Notes: generated by a model from the letters alone, not told the origin. DNA of 64,000 nucleotides from JBPOFY01 sp049889815 (GCA_049889815.1 JBMHCR010000006.1:298141-362140); one strand, 5' to 3'; shown: positions 1-10,790, counted from the first letter of the stretch. Program-made: numbers and translations.

Positions 1-785
1 ATCGCATAACCCAGCACCGCCGAGAGGTCCGGAATGTAGGGTGAGGTCGGCACCCAGCGCAGGCCTGTTCGGGTCCAGAGCATGTCGCGCGACCAGCCGC
101 GCATCGGGATGACGGTGAGCTTGCCAGCTTTGCGTTTCGATTCGGCGATGTCCAGTACGCCTGCTGTGTATTTTGCCATACGAGCCAGTTCCCCAATGGT
201 GAGGCCGTGCACATAGGGCACCTGGAAGGCACCGACGTAGCTACGCCATTGGCGGTCGAGCGGCGGGCCGTCGACTTTGAGCCCGCCGAGTGGATTTGGA
301 CGGTCGAGCACCACTACCTCGATGCCTTGTTCGAAGCAGGCTTCCATCGCGTAACGCATACAGCTCACGTAGGTGTAGGAGCGCACGCCGACGTCTTGTA
401 GATCGATGACGAGCACATCGAGTCCTTTGAGCATGCCCGGCGTGGGTTTGCGGTATTGCCCATAGAGTGAATAGACAGGGAGCTTGGTGCGGGGATCAAT
501 CTTATCCAGTACCGGCACGTTGGCTTTTTCGTTGCCGTAGATGCCATGCTCGGGGCCGAAGAGTGAAATCAGGCGGACGTTGGGCGCGCGGCGCAACACA
601 TCGATGCTGCTTTCACCTTTGCGATTCACTCCTGCCGGGTGGGTGAGTAGTCCGACTGTCTTGTTATGCAGTGGGCGGAAATCACTCTGCTCCAAAATGT
701 CGATACCGAGGTAAATGCGTTGGGTCCGCGCATCGGCGCTTACTAGAGTGAAGAGTGTGACAAAAACACAGAGGAGTTTACGCAT
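1..785 (-). CDS. NamZ/DUF1343 family exo-beta-N-acetylmuramidase, C-terminus cut by window edge
   Basis: Reading leftward from the ATG at 785 gives an open frame to the window edge, about 261 residues of a protein that in this family is usually near 400. It opens with a short hydrophobic segment (LLCVFVTLFTLVSA), consistent with a signal peptide. It then shows the DUF1343 hallmarks: GIDIL near the mature N-terminus, VGLLTHPAGV, LFGPEHGIYG, LIDLQDVGVRSYTY-like text and LDRPNPLGG. The family's characterised member, Bacillus NamZ, removes MurNAc from peptidoglycan ends, so a periplasmic role in wall recycling is likely. Its ATG overlaps the stop of the DUF2062 gene by 8 bases, so the two are probably translationally coupled. 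Confidence 0.85.
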   Translation of the reverse strand, partial: MRKLLCVFVTLFTLVSADARTQRIYLGIDILEQSDFRPLHNKTVGLLTHPAGVNRKGESSIDVLRRAPNVRLISLFGPEHGIYGNEKANVPVLDKIDPRTKLPVYSLYGQYRKPTPGMLKGLDVLVIDLQDVGVRSYTYVSCMRYAMEACFEQGIEVVVLDRPNPLGGLKVDGPPLDRQWRSYVGAFQVPYVHGLTIGELARMAKYTAGVLDIAESKRKAGKLTVIPMRGWSRDMLWTRTGLRWVPTSPYIPDLSAVLGYA

Positions 786-1440
786 CGGTATCGTTAGTTT
801 CGTTGATCGTTTGGTTTTTCTGCGCGTTGTGCGCTTGGATTTTTTCGCGAAAAAGTCTGTAGCTCGCAGCAGTGCGAATGGCTACGGTTCTGTAAATGAA
901 GCTGGCGATCAGGCCAAAGAAGACGCCCATGATGATCGAGCCTAGATTCGTGACGCCAAAGACAATTGCAATGGTCTGCAGGTTCTCGCCCCAATGGCCG
1001 TGGGTAAAGTTATCCAGCATCAACTGCAGCTCGGTCCGCGAGAATGGTAAAGCTTCGATCCCTACCACGCTTAGGGTGTGACGCCCGATTTGGTAGGCGG
1101 CAAACCATATGGGGAACACGGTGAATGGATTGGAAACAATCTGCAACCCAGCAAGGATCGGCAAGTTCGCGCGCAGTAGAAGTGCGAGTAAAAATGCTGC
1201 TGGGATTTGAATCCCGTAGAGTGGCATTAAGGTTAGGATGCAGCCCGCATAAATAGCAGGTACCGCATTTTCGACCCGAAAACTCCAGAGGAAGATACGC
1301 TTGCGGGCAGTTTTAGCGAAGAGACGTAGGACGGGGTAGCGGTGGATCGTGGCGCGCCTCGGTAACGGACGCAGCCACCACTTTACGCGGCGTATGCGGC
1401 GAAACTTTGTCTTATGAAATTCTGATTCTTCAGCAGTCAT
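778..1440 (-). CDS. DUF2062 family membrane protein
   Basis: 220 residues from the ATG at 1440; a GTG at 1452 would add four residues but lies deeper inside the preceding gene. A basic N-terminal stretch (RRIRRVKWWLRPLPRR) is followed by three or four hydrophobic segments, with PLYGIQIPAAFLLALLLRANLP and SNPFTVFPIWFAAYQIG, the signature of DUF2062 integral membrane proteins. The function of this family is not established; members often sit beside lipid or glycosyl-transfer genes. It overlaps the glycerate kinase stop by about 11 bases and the next gene by 8, making a tight three-gene unit on the minus strand. Confidence 0.8.
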   Translation of the reverse strand: MTAEESEFHKTKFRRIRRVKWWLRPLPRRATIHRYPVLRLFAKTARKRIFLWSFRVENAVPAIYAGCILTLMPLYGIQIPAAFLLALLLRANLPILAGLQIVSNPFTVFPIWFAAYQIGRHTLSVVGIEALPFSRTELQLMLDNFTHGHWGENLQTIAIVFGVTNLGSIIMGVFFGLIASFIYRTVAIRTAASYRLFREKIQAHNAQKNQTINETNDTDA

Positions 1441-2620
1441 GGAGTAGCGCACTATGGATCACCTCTGATACCTTTACCTCTAGATTTCGAGCTCCGTTTG
1501 CAAGAGCTTCTGGCAGCGGACAACCTTCTGGAGTAATCGTGTAGACGGCAGATTTTGGAAAGTGTTCGGCTACCGTTTCAAGGGCCACCATATCGACTGT
1601 GCCTGCAAAAACGATGCTCTGTTTGCCACATGAATGCGCGCGCTCCAAAAGCGAGTAGGGGCCCTTGCCTGCAAGTGAGCTTCGGTCAAACTTGCCTTCG
1701 CCAGTGAGGATGATATCTGCCTCAATCACCTTGGTTTGTAGGTCGAGCCACGACTGCACGAGCTCGAAGCCCGGCACGAACTCCGCACGACAAGTTACCT
1801 TGAGCCCGAAGCCGAGCCCACCGGCTGCGCCACTGCCGGGCACATCCATCAAACTTAGGGGTCGGTCGCAATGTTCGCAGAGTTTTGTCGCGATGGCTTT
1901 CGAGAGATCATCAAAGGATTCGATTTCATCTGGCTGCATGCCTTTTTGGGGACCATAGACGGCTACCGCTCCGCGCGCGCCCAGCAATGGATTGTCCACA
2001 TCGCAAGCGATGTAGATCGGTGGCACCTCGACTTCGATGGAGCCGCTAAAGGATTTCAGAAACTTCCATTGAGCGGGCGTCGTGTTGGTGATCTCTTGTC
2101 CATTCCGAGCAATCCCGGTGATGCCAAGCGCCTCAAGTGCACCGAGGCCTAGATCACTGGTCGCGCTACCACCGATGCCGAGCAGGATGGCATCCGCATC
2201 GGAGGCTACCGCGATGCGGATCAGTTCGCCCACACCGGCCGTGCTGCAGTTGTCGGGGTGGCGCTGAGCGTTCGGCACTTGTTCCAGCCCAGCAACCGAT
2301 GCCATCTCGATGATGGCGACCTTCCAGCCGCTAAAGGGCAGCAGTTCTTTGGTCGCGTCGGATAACTTACGCGCGTCCACCCATCCGATCGGTGCATCGA
2401 TCTCCTCACCCAAAGGACCGGATACCTGGTGCTGCTCAATATGCCCATTAGCAGAATGGGTCAAAATACTACAGAAACCTTCACCGCCGTCGGTGAGCGG
2501 TGCCTCGGTCAGGGTGATGTCCTCGCCTACGATAGTCCTCGAGCCATTCGCCGCCGCTTTGCATGCAGTGGCTGCGGTCATTGAATCTTTAAATTTATCG
2601 AAAGCGGCGAGTATGTGCAT
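1430..2620 (-). CDS. glycerate kinase (PF02595 family)
   Basis: Phosphorylates D-glycerate with ATP, feeding it into lower glycolysis. From the ATG at 2620 the protein has 396 residues and begins HILAAFDKFKDSMTA, the conserved first strand and substrate loop of the glycerate kinase I family; an ATG at 2641 adds seven residues with no family match. Further marks are the LTDGGEGF motif, LGIGGSATSDLG and LTGEGKFDRSSLAGKGP toward the C-terminus. Length is normal for the family (about 380). It is first in a minus-strand group with DUF2062 and NamZ genes, with no obvious pathway link to them. Confidence 0.9.
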   Translation of the reverse strand: MHILAAFDKFKDSMTAATACKAAANGSRTIVGEDITLTEAPLTDGGEGFCSILTHSANGHIEQHQVSGPLGEEIDAPIGWVDARKLSDATKELLPFSGWKVAIIEMASVAGLEQVPNAQRHPDNCSTAGVGELIRIAVASDADAILLGIGGSATSDLGLGALEALGITGIARNGQEITNTTPAQWKFLKSFSGSIEVEVPPIYIACDVDNPLLGARGAVAVYGPQKGMQPDEIESFDDLSKAIATKLCEHCDRPLSLMDVPGSGAAGGLGFGLKVTCRAEFVPGFELVQSWLDLQTKVIEADIILTGEGKFDRSSLAGKGPYSLLERAHSCGKQSIVFAGTVDMVALETVAEHFPKSAVYTITPEGCPLPEALANGARNLEVKVSEVIHSALLHDC

Positions 2621-2740
2621 CGTGATCGATACTGTGAACATCCTCTATCGCACGTCGAATGAAGAATGCTGAAAAATCAATTCTTTGGATGAATCATCCG
2701 CTTGATTCGGCACTGTTTGTTTGAATGCTTCGCCTACAAC

Positions 2741-2780
2741 AAAAAACGGCCAAGCCGATGATTCAGCTTGGCCGTTTGTT
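2741..2780 (-). terminator. rho-independent terminator of the RNase E/G gene
   Basis: An 11-bp perfect stem (AACGGCCAAGC at 2745-2755 with GCTTGGCCGTT at 2766-2776) with a 10-base loop. Read on the minus strand it is followed by six T residues (A2741-A2746). It lies about 25 bases after the RNase gene stop. The plus strand also has a T-rich tail (TTTGTTT), so it may work both ways. Confidence 0.85.
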
Positions 2781-2801
2781 TGTGGAGGGAATGTGGTTAC
2801 T

Positions 2802-4538
2802 CTAGCGCTGTTCCTGTCCGCTATTGATGTCGATGATCTTGAAGTTTTCGACGTGGTAGATCGGGTCGGCGCGGAAGGAGAGCTTTGCACCGTAGGATTC
2901 TTCGATGCCGAGTAGGAGGTCTTCGTCTTCGTTGCGGAGGCGTTCGAGATTGGTCGGGTGGAGTAGAATGCGGAGGTTGATTTCCTTGTCCAGCCCATCG
3001 CGCACGCGAAGGTGGCGAATCACGCTGATGATGCGTCGTTGTACCTCCACACTCATGGTGCGTGAGCTCTTAACGGAACCACGACCGTTGCAATATGGGC
3101 AATCGGTGTAGATACCACTGGAGTGACTTTCGGAGTGACGCTGGCGGGTCATTTGCATGATGCCGAGCGTCGAAATGGGCAGGATGTGGTTTTTCGCCTT
3201 ATCAGTCGCCATCTCTCTACGCATACGGTTGAGCACGGCGTTGCGATCCTTCTTCGATTTCATATCGATGAAGTCGAGGATGATGAGACCGCCGATGTTG
3301 CGTAGGCGGATCTGACGGCAGATCTCGGTTGCCGCTTCAAGATTCACCTGCAGGATGAAGTCCTTGCCATCCTTATTCTTATTCTTGTGCGAGCCGGTGT
3401 TCACATCGATCGAGATGAGTGCTTCGGTCTCCTCAATCACAATCTCACCACCACCTGGTAGTGGCACGCAACGCATGTAGGTTTGCTCGATTTGACGCTC
3501 AATATTGAAGCGCTCAAAGACTGGAATGTCGTCGGTGAAGCGATGGATCTTCGACTTTGAGCGCGGCGAGATCTTTGTGACCTCATCGATAATGTTATCG
3601 AAGTCTTCGCGCTTATCGACCATCACGCGGTCGATATCTTCGGTGAGGAAGTCGCGCACGGTGCGGCCAACGATGTCTGGCTCGACATAGAGGCAAGAGG
3701 GTTGGTTGGTTGACTCCATACGCTGGGTAATGACCTCCCAACGCTTGAGAAGAATGTGCAGGTCGCGGATGAAGTAGCGTGCCTTTTTACCCTCGCCAGC
3801 AGTGCGGACGATGATGCCCATGCCTTCGGGAAGAGTAAGGTCGCGCAGGATGCCCTTTAGGCGGCTGCGTTCTTTCTTGTCTTCAATTTTGCGAGAAATG
3901 CCGAGTGTACCAGCGTAGGGCATGAGCACGAGGAAGCGTCCCGGCAGCGCGATATTGGTCGTCGTGCGTGGACCTTTGGTGCCGATTTGGCCCTTGGTGA
4001 TCTGGACCACGATCTCGCTACCGATCGGGTAGAGTTTGGGGATGTCCTTAATCGTAATCTTTTCGTTTTCGCGCTTACGTTGCTTCTCGGACTTGTTGTC
4101 GCGAACGATCTCGATGGAATTGTCGTTTGCGGCGGGCAGGATGTCCCAGTAGTGCAGGAAGGCGTTCTTGGCTTCGCCGATATCGACGAAAGCTGCCTTA
4201 AGGCCCGGTTCAAGGTTTTGAATCTTGCCCTTGAAGATGGCGCCGACTTCGCGTGCTTCGCCCGCGCGTTCGACTTCGAATTTTTCCAATACACCGTCCT
4301 GCAGGAGGGCGACACGTCTCTCGAGGGGCTCCGAGTTGATGATCAACTCAGTATAAGCCTTTTTCTCTTTCTTGATTGCTTTGACAATACGTGTGATTAG
4401 CGGCTGTTTTCTCTCCCGCTTAGCTGCGTTGTCCTTTAACTCTTTGGTGTCGATACGCTCGCCTTTTTTCGCTTCAGGCGGCGCGGTTAGTTCTTCGGTG
4501 TATTGATCGTCAGTGTGATCAGTTGTTGAATCTTGCAT
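2802..4538 (-). CDS. rng: Rne/Rng family endoribonuclease
   Basis: Single-strand-specific endoribonuclease of the RNase E/G family, acting in rRNA maturation and mRNA decay. 578 residues: a charged, Lys-rich N-terminal extension of about 60 residues, then the S1-containing core (VGAIFKGKIQNLEPGLKAAFVDIG), the DNase-I-like catalytic region with the metal-binding aspartates in SIDVNTG and ILDFIDM, and the zinc-link motif CPYCNGRG. There is no long C-terminal degradosome scaffold, so it is closer to RNase G than to E. coli RNase E. It lies 87 bases after rodA in the same direction; rng follows the rod-shape genes in E. coli as well, which supports the name. A clear terminator follows. Confidence 0.92.
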   Translation of the reverse strand: MQDSTTDHTDDQYTEELTAPPEAKKGERIDTKELKDNAAKRERKQPLITRIVKAIKKEKKAYTELIINSEPLERRVALLQDGVLEKFEVERAGEAREVGAIFKGKIQNLEPGLKAAFVDIGEAKNAFLHYWDILPAANDNSIEIVRDNKSEKQRKRENEKITIKDIPKLYPIGSEIVVQITKGQIGTKGPRTTTNIALPGRFLVLMPYAGTLGISRKIEDKKERSRLKGILRDLTLPEGMGIIVRTAGEGKKARYFIRDLHILLKRWEVITQRMESTNQPSCLYVEPDIVGRTVRDFLTEDIDRVMVDKREDFDNIIDEVTKISPRSKSKIHRFTDDIPVFERFNIERQIEQTYMRCVPLPGGGEIVIEETEALISIDVNTGSHKNKNKDGKDFILQVNLEAATEICRQIRLRNIGGLIILDFIDMKSKKDRNAVLNRMRREMATDKAKNHILPISTLGIMQMTRQRHSESHSSGIYTDCPYCNGRGSVKSSRTMSVEVQRRIISVIRHLRVRDGLDKEINLRILLHPTNLERLRNEDEDLLLGIEESYGAKLSFRADPIYHVENFKIIDINSGQEQR

Positions 4539-4625
4539 TGGTAGTGAGTTCCCCGTGTTGGATCGGGGCTCCCCAGTGCTGGTTGCTTTGAATCGTCAGA
4601 AGTTGTGCGTTGTGCGGTGACGGTA

Positions 4626-5876
<1,251 letters not shown>

Positions 5877-5947
5877 TTACTGGTGGAAAGTGAGTCGATG
5901 GATGTAGTAGGCAGCGTTTGAATCCAATTTTTACCTTTTGTTTCCTC

Positions 5948-6409
5948 CTAATTCACATCTCCGAGATAATTGCTCCTCGGCTCGAAGCCGTCTTCGGTGA
6001 AATACTGTTTGATCACGTCGGGCAGGAGACGGGTCTCTTGAATTTTTGACAAGGGAATCCATTCGACACCGATCTGCTTTTTATCATGCTCCGTGCCCGG
6101 TCCGAGGCCCGCCGGATTGGGTAGGCCGCAGCGAAAGACGTTTTCCACTTGGTGAAAGGAGCGGTGCGCGTTGCGAAACTCGTGGTTGCGCCCAATGTAT
6201 TCGCGGACGTAGAGCAGTTCGCCGACCTCGACCTCAGTGCCGATTTCCTCCAAGCACTCGCGGCGCAGACCCTCATGTAGTGTCTCGCCATGATTTTGGC
6301 CACCGCCCGGCAGGATGTAGAAGATGCCCGTGTGATCCCGCATCTTAATCGCGAGCAATTGTTGCTCGTGTATGATGAGGGCTCTTGCAGCTATTCGGAT
6401 CGGATGCAT
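5948..6409 (-). CDS. Nudix hydrolase
   Basis: 153 residues from the ATG at 6409; a GTG at 6415 is two codons upstream. The Nudix box is complete: GGQNHGE followed by REcLEEIG, with Cys at the usually aliphatic position. The lead-in IKMRDHTGIFYILPGGGQ is typical of Nudix enzymes acting on nucleoside diphosphate derivatives. The substrate cannot be told from sequence. It sits 71 bases upstream of rodA on the same strand and could be co-transcribed. Confidence 0.85.
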   Translation of the reverse strand: MHPIRIAARALIIHEQQLLAIKMRDHTGIFYILPGGGQNHGETLHEGLRRECLEEIGTEVEVGELLYVREYIGRNHEFRNAHRSFHQVENVFRCGLPNPAGLGPGTEHDKKQIGVEWIPLSKIQETRLLPDVIKQYFTEDGFEPRSNYLGDVN

Positions 6410-6533
6410 GGTCACCTACAACCAAAAGCAGATTCCCCGTGGAGCAAGACTCAAGCGCGGCGAAGTGATATTTCGGTGTTAATTTTCTCCCTAAATTGAA
6501 ATTTCTTTGCCTCTGGATGACTCATACCACGAA

Positions 6534-6890
6534 ATGGCCGAGCTTATGCGCAAATTAGTAATAGACACATTCGGTGAAGCGTTTGCCGACTCACCAGCAA
6601 ACCTTGCGTACGTGGAGGCAACTTTTTGCAGTGTGGATCAGGTCTTAATCGATGAGTTCCTTGGGTCGGTAGACGAGAGTGATTTTTCCCTGCGTGACTG
6701 GGTAGAAGCACTGCGTGAGATCGGTCATTGGTTGGATGTAGGTGGTCTGACTATGGAGTTGAACGATCAGATAGGCTACATCAGCTGTGCCGCAGCCTCA
6801 GCGGGACCGGCGACTAACCTTACTCATTTGCCAGGCCTCGTGAATGAAATGCTGCAGACCTACGGCTGCGAGTGTGCGGTTAAAAAGTAA
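6534..6890 (+). CDS. hypothetical protein
   Basis: A small acidic protein of 118 residues from the ATG at 6534, or 127 from a TTG at 6507; neither has a clear ribosome site. No signal peptide or membrane segment is visible. I do not recognise the family. It lies 56 bases upstream of mgtE on the same strand and diverges from the Nudix gene, so it may share a transcript with mgtE. Confidence 0.55.
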   Translation: MAELMRKLVIDTFGEAFADSPANLAYVEATFCSVDQVLIDEFLGSVDESDFSLRDWVEALREIGHWLDVGGLTMELNDQIGYISCAAASAGPATNLTHLPGLVNEMLQTYGCECAVKK

Positions 6891-6946
6891 GCACTTTGAA
6901 TTTAGCTCCTTTACTCTGCTAGGGCGTCTTCTATTACGGAGTGCGC

Positions 6947-8296
6947 ATGGTCGAGGAAAACACAGAAGCCGAAATCGAAATCCAAGAGCTGATTGAGAAA
7001 AATCAGCTCAAGGCGGTTGCAGAGCGTTTTAAGAGCTGGGCCTATCCGGAAATCGCCGACCTGCTGACTCAGCTCGATAAACCGCACCAGATTTTGGCCT
7101 ACCGTGCATTGCCGCGTCAACGCGCGGCGGATATGTTCGCCTATCTCGAGACCGAGGATCAGGATCGGCTGCTTGAAGCCCTCACCGATGCCGATACCCG
7201 TACACTGCTTGCAGACCTCAGCCCCGACGACCGCACGGAGATGCTTGAAGAGCTTCCAGCTACGGTCACCCGGCGCCTGATGCAGCTCCTTAGCCCTGAG
7301 GATTTGGCGGAATCACGCCAACTATTGGGCTACCCCGAGGAGAGTGTCGGTCGTTTGATGACCCCTGATTATATCCGCATCCGCGCCGAATGGACGGTTG
7401 AGCAAGCGATTTCCCATATTCGCAAATACGGAAAAGATTCTGAGATTTTCAATATCCTTTATGTGACCGACGGCGACGGTACGTTGATTGATATCGTTCG
7501 AATGCGCCGCATTATTTTAGCAGCGGCTGGCACAGTGATTAAGGATATTTTGAACTACAATTGCGTCAGTATCTCCGCTTTCGAAGACCGCGAGGTCGCC
7601 GTGGAAATGATTCAGCGCTACGATATCAATGCGCTGCCAGTCGTGGATTCTGAGGGTGTGCTCGTCGGGATCGTCACGGTGGACGATATTATGGATGTCG
7701 CTGAAGAAGAGGTCACTGAGGATATCCAAAAGGGTGCCGGCATGCAGCCCTTGGAGACCAAGTACAGCGCGGCGAGTCCATTCCAGTTGTTCCGCAAACG
7801 CATCGGCTGGTTACTGATTCTCATTTTCGTGAACTTGATCTCCGCAGGCGTGATCTCCAACTACGAAGACTATGTCATGGAGTTCATCACACTCGCTCTC
7901 TTCATGCCGTTGGTCATTGCGAGTGGTGGTAACTGTGGAGCGCAATCGGCGACCTTGATGGTTCGTGCGCTCGCTACCAGTGACGTCGAGCTCGGTGATT
8001 GGGTGAAGTCGGTCAGTAAAGAAATTTTTGTGGGTGTGCTCCTCGGCGCTGCTATGGCGATCATCGCGGGCGGAGTCAGCAAACTCTACGGCGGAGATAT
8101 GAACATCGCGATCATCGTAGCGCTTAGCATGATCACCATTGTGTTTGTCGCCAATGCCTTCGGTGCCCTATTGCCCTTCGCGCTTAGCCGTATTAAAGTT
8201 GACCCCGCAACCGCCAGCACACCCTTGATTACCTCACTAATGGACGTGCTCGGGCTGATTATTTACTTCTCCATCGCCGTGGTGGTGCTTGGCTAG
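6947..8296 (+). CDS. mgtE: magnesium transporter MgtE
   Basis: Mg2+-gated Mg2+ channel/transporter of the inner membrane. 449 residues in the MgtE order: an N-terminal superhelical domain (LLADLSPDDRTEMLEELP, then the YPEESVGRLMTPDY segment), a CBS pair (ALPVVDSEGVLVGIVTVDDI), and a C-terminal domain of five membrane helices with ASGGNCGAQSATLMVRALA, the conserved pore-region motif. The ATG at 6947 has ACGGAG about six bases upstream; a GTG at 6941 is less likely. folP begins 12 bases after its stop. Confidence 0.95.
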   Translation: MVEENTEAEIEIQELIEKNQLKAVAERFKSWAYPEIADLLTQLDKPHQILAYRALPRQRAADMFAYLETEDQDRLLEALTDADTRTLLADLSPDDRTEMLEELPATVTRRLMQLLSPEDLAESRQLLGYPEESVGRLMTPDYIRIRAEWTVEQAISHIRKYGKDSEIFNILYVTDGDGTLIDIVRMRRIILAAAGTVIKDILNYNCVSISAFEDREVAVEMIQRYDINALPVVDSEGVLVGIVTVDDIMDVAEEEVTEDIQKGAGMQPLETKYSAASPFQLFRKRIGWLLILIFVNLISAGVISNYEDYVMEFITLALFMPLVIASGGNCGAQSATLMVRALATSDVELGDWVKSVSKEIFVGVLLGAAMAIIAGGVSKLYGGDMNIAIIVALSMITIVFVANAFGALLPFALSRIKVDPATASTPLITSLMDVLGLIIYFSIAVVVLG

Positions 8297-8308
8297 AGAG
8301 GCATCCTG

Positions 8309-9136
8309 ATGCGCTACTCAGCTTATTACACTCCGCGGCGTTCGTTGTCGCTTGGCGCCGAGAGCCATCTCGTTGGGATCCTCAATCTCACACCCGATTC
8401 GTTTTCGGATGGTGGCGACTTTACGGAGATGGAGCAAGCACTTGCACACTTTCACAAGATGGTGGAAGTGGGTGCTGAGATCATCGACATCGGTGGTGAG
8501 TCGACGCGGCCGGGGCATGTTCCGGTGCCGGCTGCTGAGGAGATTGCGCGTGTGGTGCCCTTTATCGAAACGGTTCGGCCACAGACAGATGCCTTGATTT
8601 CAATCGATACTTCCAAAGCTGAAGTTGCTCAAGCCGCGGTGGCTGCTGGTGCCGATATCATTAACGATGTTTGGGGCGTGCAGCGAGACCCCCAGATGGC
8701 GGCGACCATGGGCAGCAGCGGCGCGTCTTGCATCCTTATGCATAATCGCCCGACAGAAGAGGCGGGCGTTGGCGATGTGATGGATGCGATTCAGACATAT
8801 TTGAATCGATCGATTGAATTGGTTAAAGGGGCCGGCGTGCGCGACGATGCTATCATGATCGATCCGGGCCTCGGCTTTGGAAAGACCTACGAAGAAAACT
8901 GGGAGATCATGCGCCGTCTGTCGGAGCTCGTTGCGTTGGGCTACCCCGTATTGCTTGGGGCATCGCGAAAGTCCATGATCGCAAAATTGCTCGACCTTAA
9001 AAATCCCAAAGCGCGCCTCAGTGGAACCCTCGCCACGACCGCGCTCGGCATCCAGGCTGGAATCGACTTCTTTCGGGTTCACGACATTCAGGAAAACCGC
9101 GAGTGCGCTCAAGTGATCGATCACTGCCTGCGGTGA
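8309..9136 (+). CDS. folP: dihydropteroate synthase
   Basis: Condenses 4-aminobenzoate with hydroxymethyl-dihydropterin pyrophosphate in folate synthesis; cytoplasmic TIM barrel. 275 residues with both signatures: GILNLTPDSFSDGG near residue 25 and IGGESTRPG, then SIDTSKAEVAQAA, INDVWG, DPGLGFGKT and LLGASRKSMI. Length is usual. It follows mgtE by 12 bases. Confidence 0.95.
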   Translation: MRYSAYYTPRRSLSLGAESHLVGILNLTPDSFSDGGDFTEMEQALAHFHKMVEVGAEIIDIGGESTRPGHVPVPAAEEIARVVPFIETVRPQTDALISIDTSKAEVAQAAVAAGADIINDVWGVQRDPQMAATMGSSGASCILMHNRPTEEAGVGDVMDAIQTYLNRSIELVKGAGVRDDAIMIDPGLGFGKTYEENWEIMRRLSELVALGYPVLLGASRKSMIAKLLDLKNPKARLSGTLATTALGIQAGIDFFRVHDIQENRECAQVIDHCLR

Positions 9137-9293
9137 ATGCGTTTGTTCAATTTAAGATAGGTATTGTATATGGAGGCTGTCGAAGGATCGGGGTGGTCTT
9201 GGAGTTGCCTTGATCGAAATTGAATTCTTCTATAACAAGTTGGACCTTGCGCGATGTCAGTCTGAATAGCCTGAAGTCGTCGCTGTTGAAATA

Positions 9294-10178
9294 ATGGCAA
9301 CATTCAAAACATGGCTTGAGGCAACTCGTCCGAAGACGCTACCCGCTGCGGTGGCGCCCGTCTTGTTGGCTTCTGCGATGGCTCATGCGCATCAGGCATT
9401 TCATTTTGGTGCGGCCTTTATCTGTCTGAGTTTTGCCTTGTTGATTCAGATCGGGACGAATTTTGCTAACGACTACCTCGATGGTATTCGCGGCACGGAT
9501 ACAGAGGCACGCCTTGGTCCACAACGTGCAGTCGCCGCCGGGTTGATTGCACCGGACGTGATGAAGCGCGCGACGATCTCGGTGCTGGCCGTTGGCTTTT
9601 TTGTCGGTCTAGCGCTGATCCCCTTTGGAGGGTGGTGGTTGCTGGGAATCGGCCTCGCCAGTGTCGCCTGTGCGTGGCTTTATACTGGAGGCCCGTTTCC
9701 GCTTGCATACAATGGTCTGGGTGACGTGTTTGTGGTGCTGTTCTTCGGGCTGATTGCCGTTGGCTGCACTTATTATGTGCAAGTGGGTGCTGTCACCTTT
9801 GATGTCTATCTGCTCGGTCTGGGTTGTGGCTTGTTGGTAAATAATATTTTAGTGGTGAACAACTACCGCGACATCGCGGAAGATCGGCAGGCGAATAAGT
9901 GCACACTGGTGGTCTTGTTTGGGCGGCAGTTTGCGCTCTATCAATACATCGCGTCCGCCGCGGTTGCTGGAGCGGTTACGTTTTGGTTGTTTTTTCAGGG
10001 CGCAGGATTTCCGGTATTACTGGGACTTCTGCCGGTTGCACTAAGTCTGCGATTCGCTGCACAGCTGCCGGGTGCAAATTCACCACAGGACTTCTTGTTC
10101 GCACTCAAAGGATCGGCTCAAGTGGTCGCATTATACGGTCTGCTTCTGAGTATTGGTTTGATGCTCGGAGCGCCTTAA
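9294..10178 (+). CDS. menA: 1,4-dihydroxy-2-naphthoate polyprenyltransferase
   Basis: UbiA-superfamily integral membrane prenyltransferase that attaches the polyprenyl tail to DHNA in menaquinone synthesis. 294 residues with about eight hydrophobic segments. The N-terminus WLEATRPKTLPAAVAPV and the two Asp-rich motifs, NDYLDGIRGTDTEARLG and NNYRDIAEDRQANK, are those of MenA rather than UbiA. The 157-base gap before it holds no other gene that I can see. It indicates that the host uses menaquinone, which fits the NDH-2 and cytochromes elsewhere in the window. Confidence 0.93.
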   Translation: MATFKTWLEATRPKTLPAAVAPVLLASAMAHAHQAFHFGAAFICLSFALLIQIGTNFANDYLDGIRGTDTEARLGPQRAVAAGLIAPDVMKRATISVLAVGFFVGLALIPFGGWWLLGIGLASVACAWLYTGGPFPLAYNGLGDVFVVLFFGLIAVGCTYYVQVGAVTFDVYLLGLGCGLLVNNILVVNNYRDIAEDRQANKCTLVVLFGRQFALYQYIASAAVAGAVTFWLFFQGAGFPVLLGLLPVALSLRFAAQLPGANSPQDFLFALKGSAQVVALYGLLLSIGLMLGAP

Positions 10179-10307
10179 AACAGACTTATTTGCTGCGAGA
10201 TTGTGTAACTTCAACGCGGACTCCTTGGAGGCAATCACGCTGCGTTTCACGACCGAGGAAGCCGAGGCTTAAGTCGAACCGTAGATAGAAGAAAAGCTCG
10301 CTGAAGA

Positions 10308-10790
10308 TTAATCGCAGGGGCTGATCGGGTCGTTTTTAAAGTGTTCGACCAATTTATCGGTGACCATACGTTGTTCTTCAAGTGTGAGCGCTTGGTAGTT
10401 TCGGCCATCGGTCCATCCGTAGCCCCAGCGATACCAATTGTAAAACCATGGGCTGCCTCCCATGCGCACGCCATTAAACATTGCATTTGCGAGCACTTCG
10501 TCGCCAGTTTTCGCGAGCACGCAGGCGCGCAGCTTTTCGTCAGCCGCGAGACGTTGCTCCTCTGTGCCGCCTTGCCAGTAGGCAATGTCGTGCTCGACGC
10601 AGCATGCGCACCAATCCTTTGAGTCGATTAATGAGCGATCGGGAAATAGAGAACAGCCGTCACTGCTAAAGTCTTTGAGCAAGGGTTCACGCTTGCAGCT
10701 TGTGAGGCAGATGAGTGATATGAATAGGATGTTTGTTAGAAAAGTGCGCACGAGTTTGTAGAGGAAAGAATACCAGCGATGCGCTTTCAA
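10308..10790 (-). CDS. lipoprotein with a phospholipase-A2-like CCxxHD motif
   Basis: 160 residues from a TTG at 10790; no in-frame ATG precedes the signal peptide. The N-terminus is a lipoprotein signal with lipobox LTSC (Cys32). The mature part has DGCSLFPD, then WCACCVEHDIAYWQGG: Cys63, Cys64, His67 and Asp68 reproduce the CCxxHD active-site helix of secreted phospholipase A2, followed by AADEKLRACV, and a GWTDGR segment. This is a motif match only; overall family membership was not tested. It is isolated, converging on menA. A membrane-anchored hydrolase or an inactive relative are both possible. Confidence 0.6.
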   Translation of the reverse strand: MKAHRWYSFLYKLVRTFLTNILFISLICLTSCKREPLLKDFSSDGCSLFPDRSLIDSKDWCACCVEHDIAYWQGGTEEQRLAADEKLRACVLAKTGDEVLANAMFNGVRMGGSPWFYNWYRWGYGWTDGRNYQALTLEEQRMVTDKLVEHFKNDPISPCD

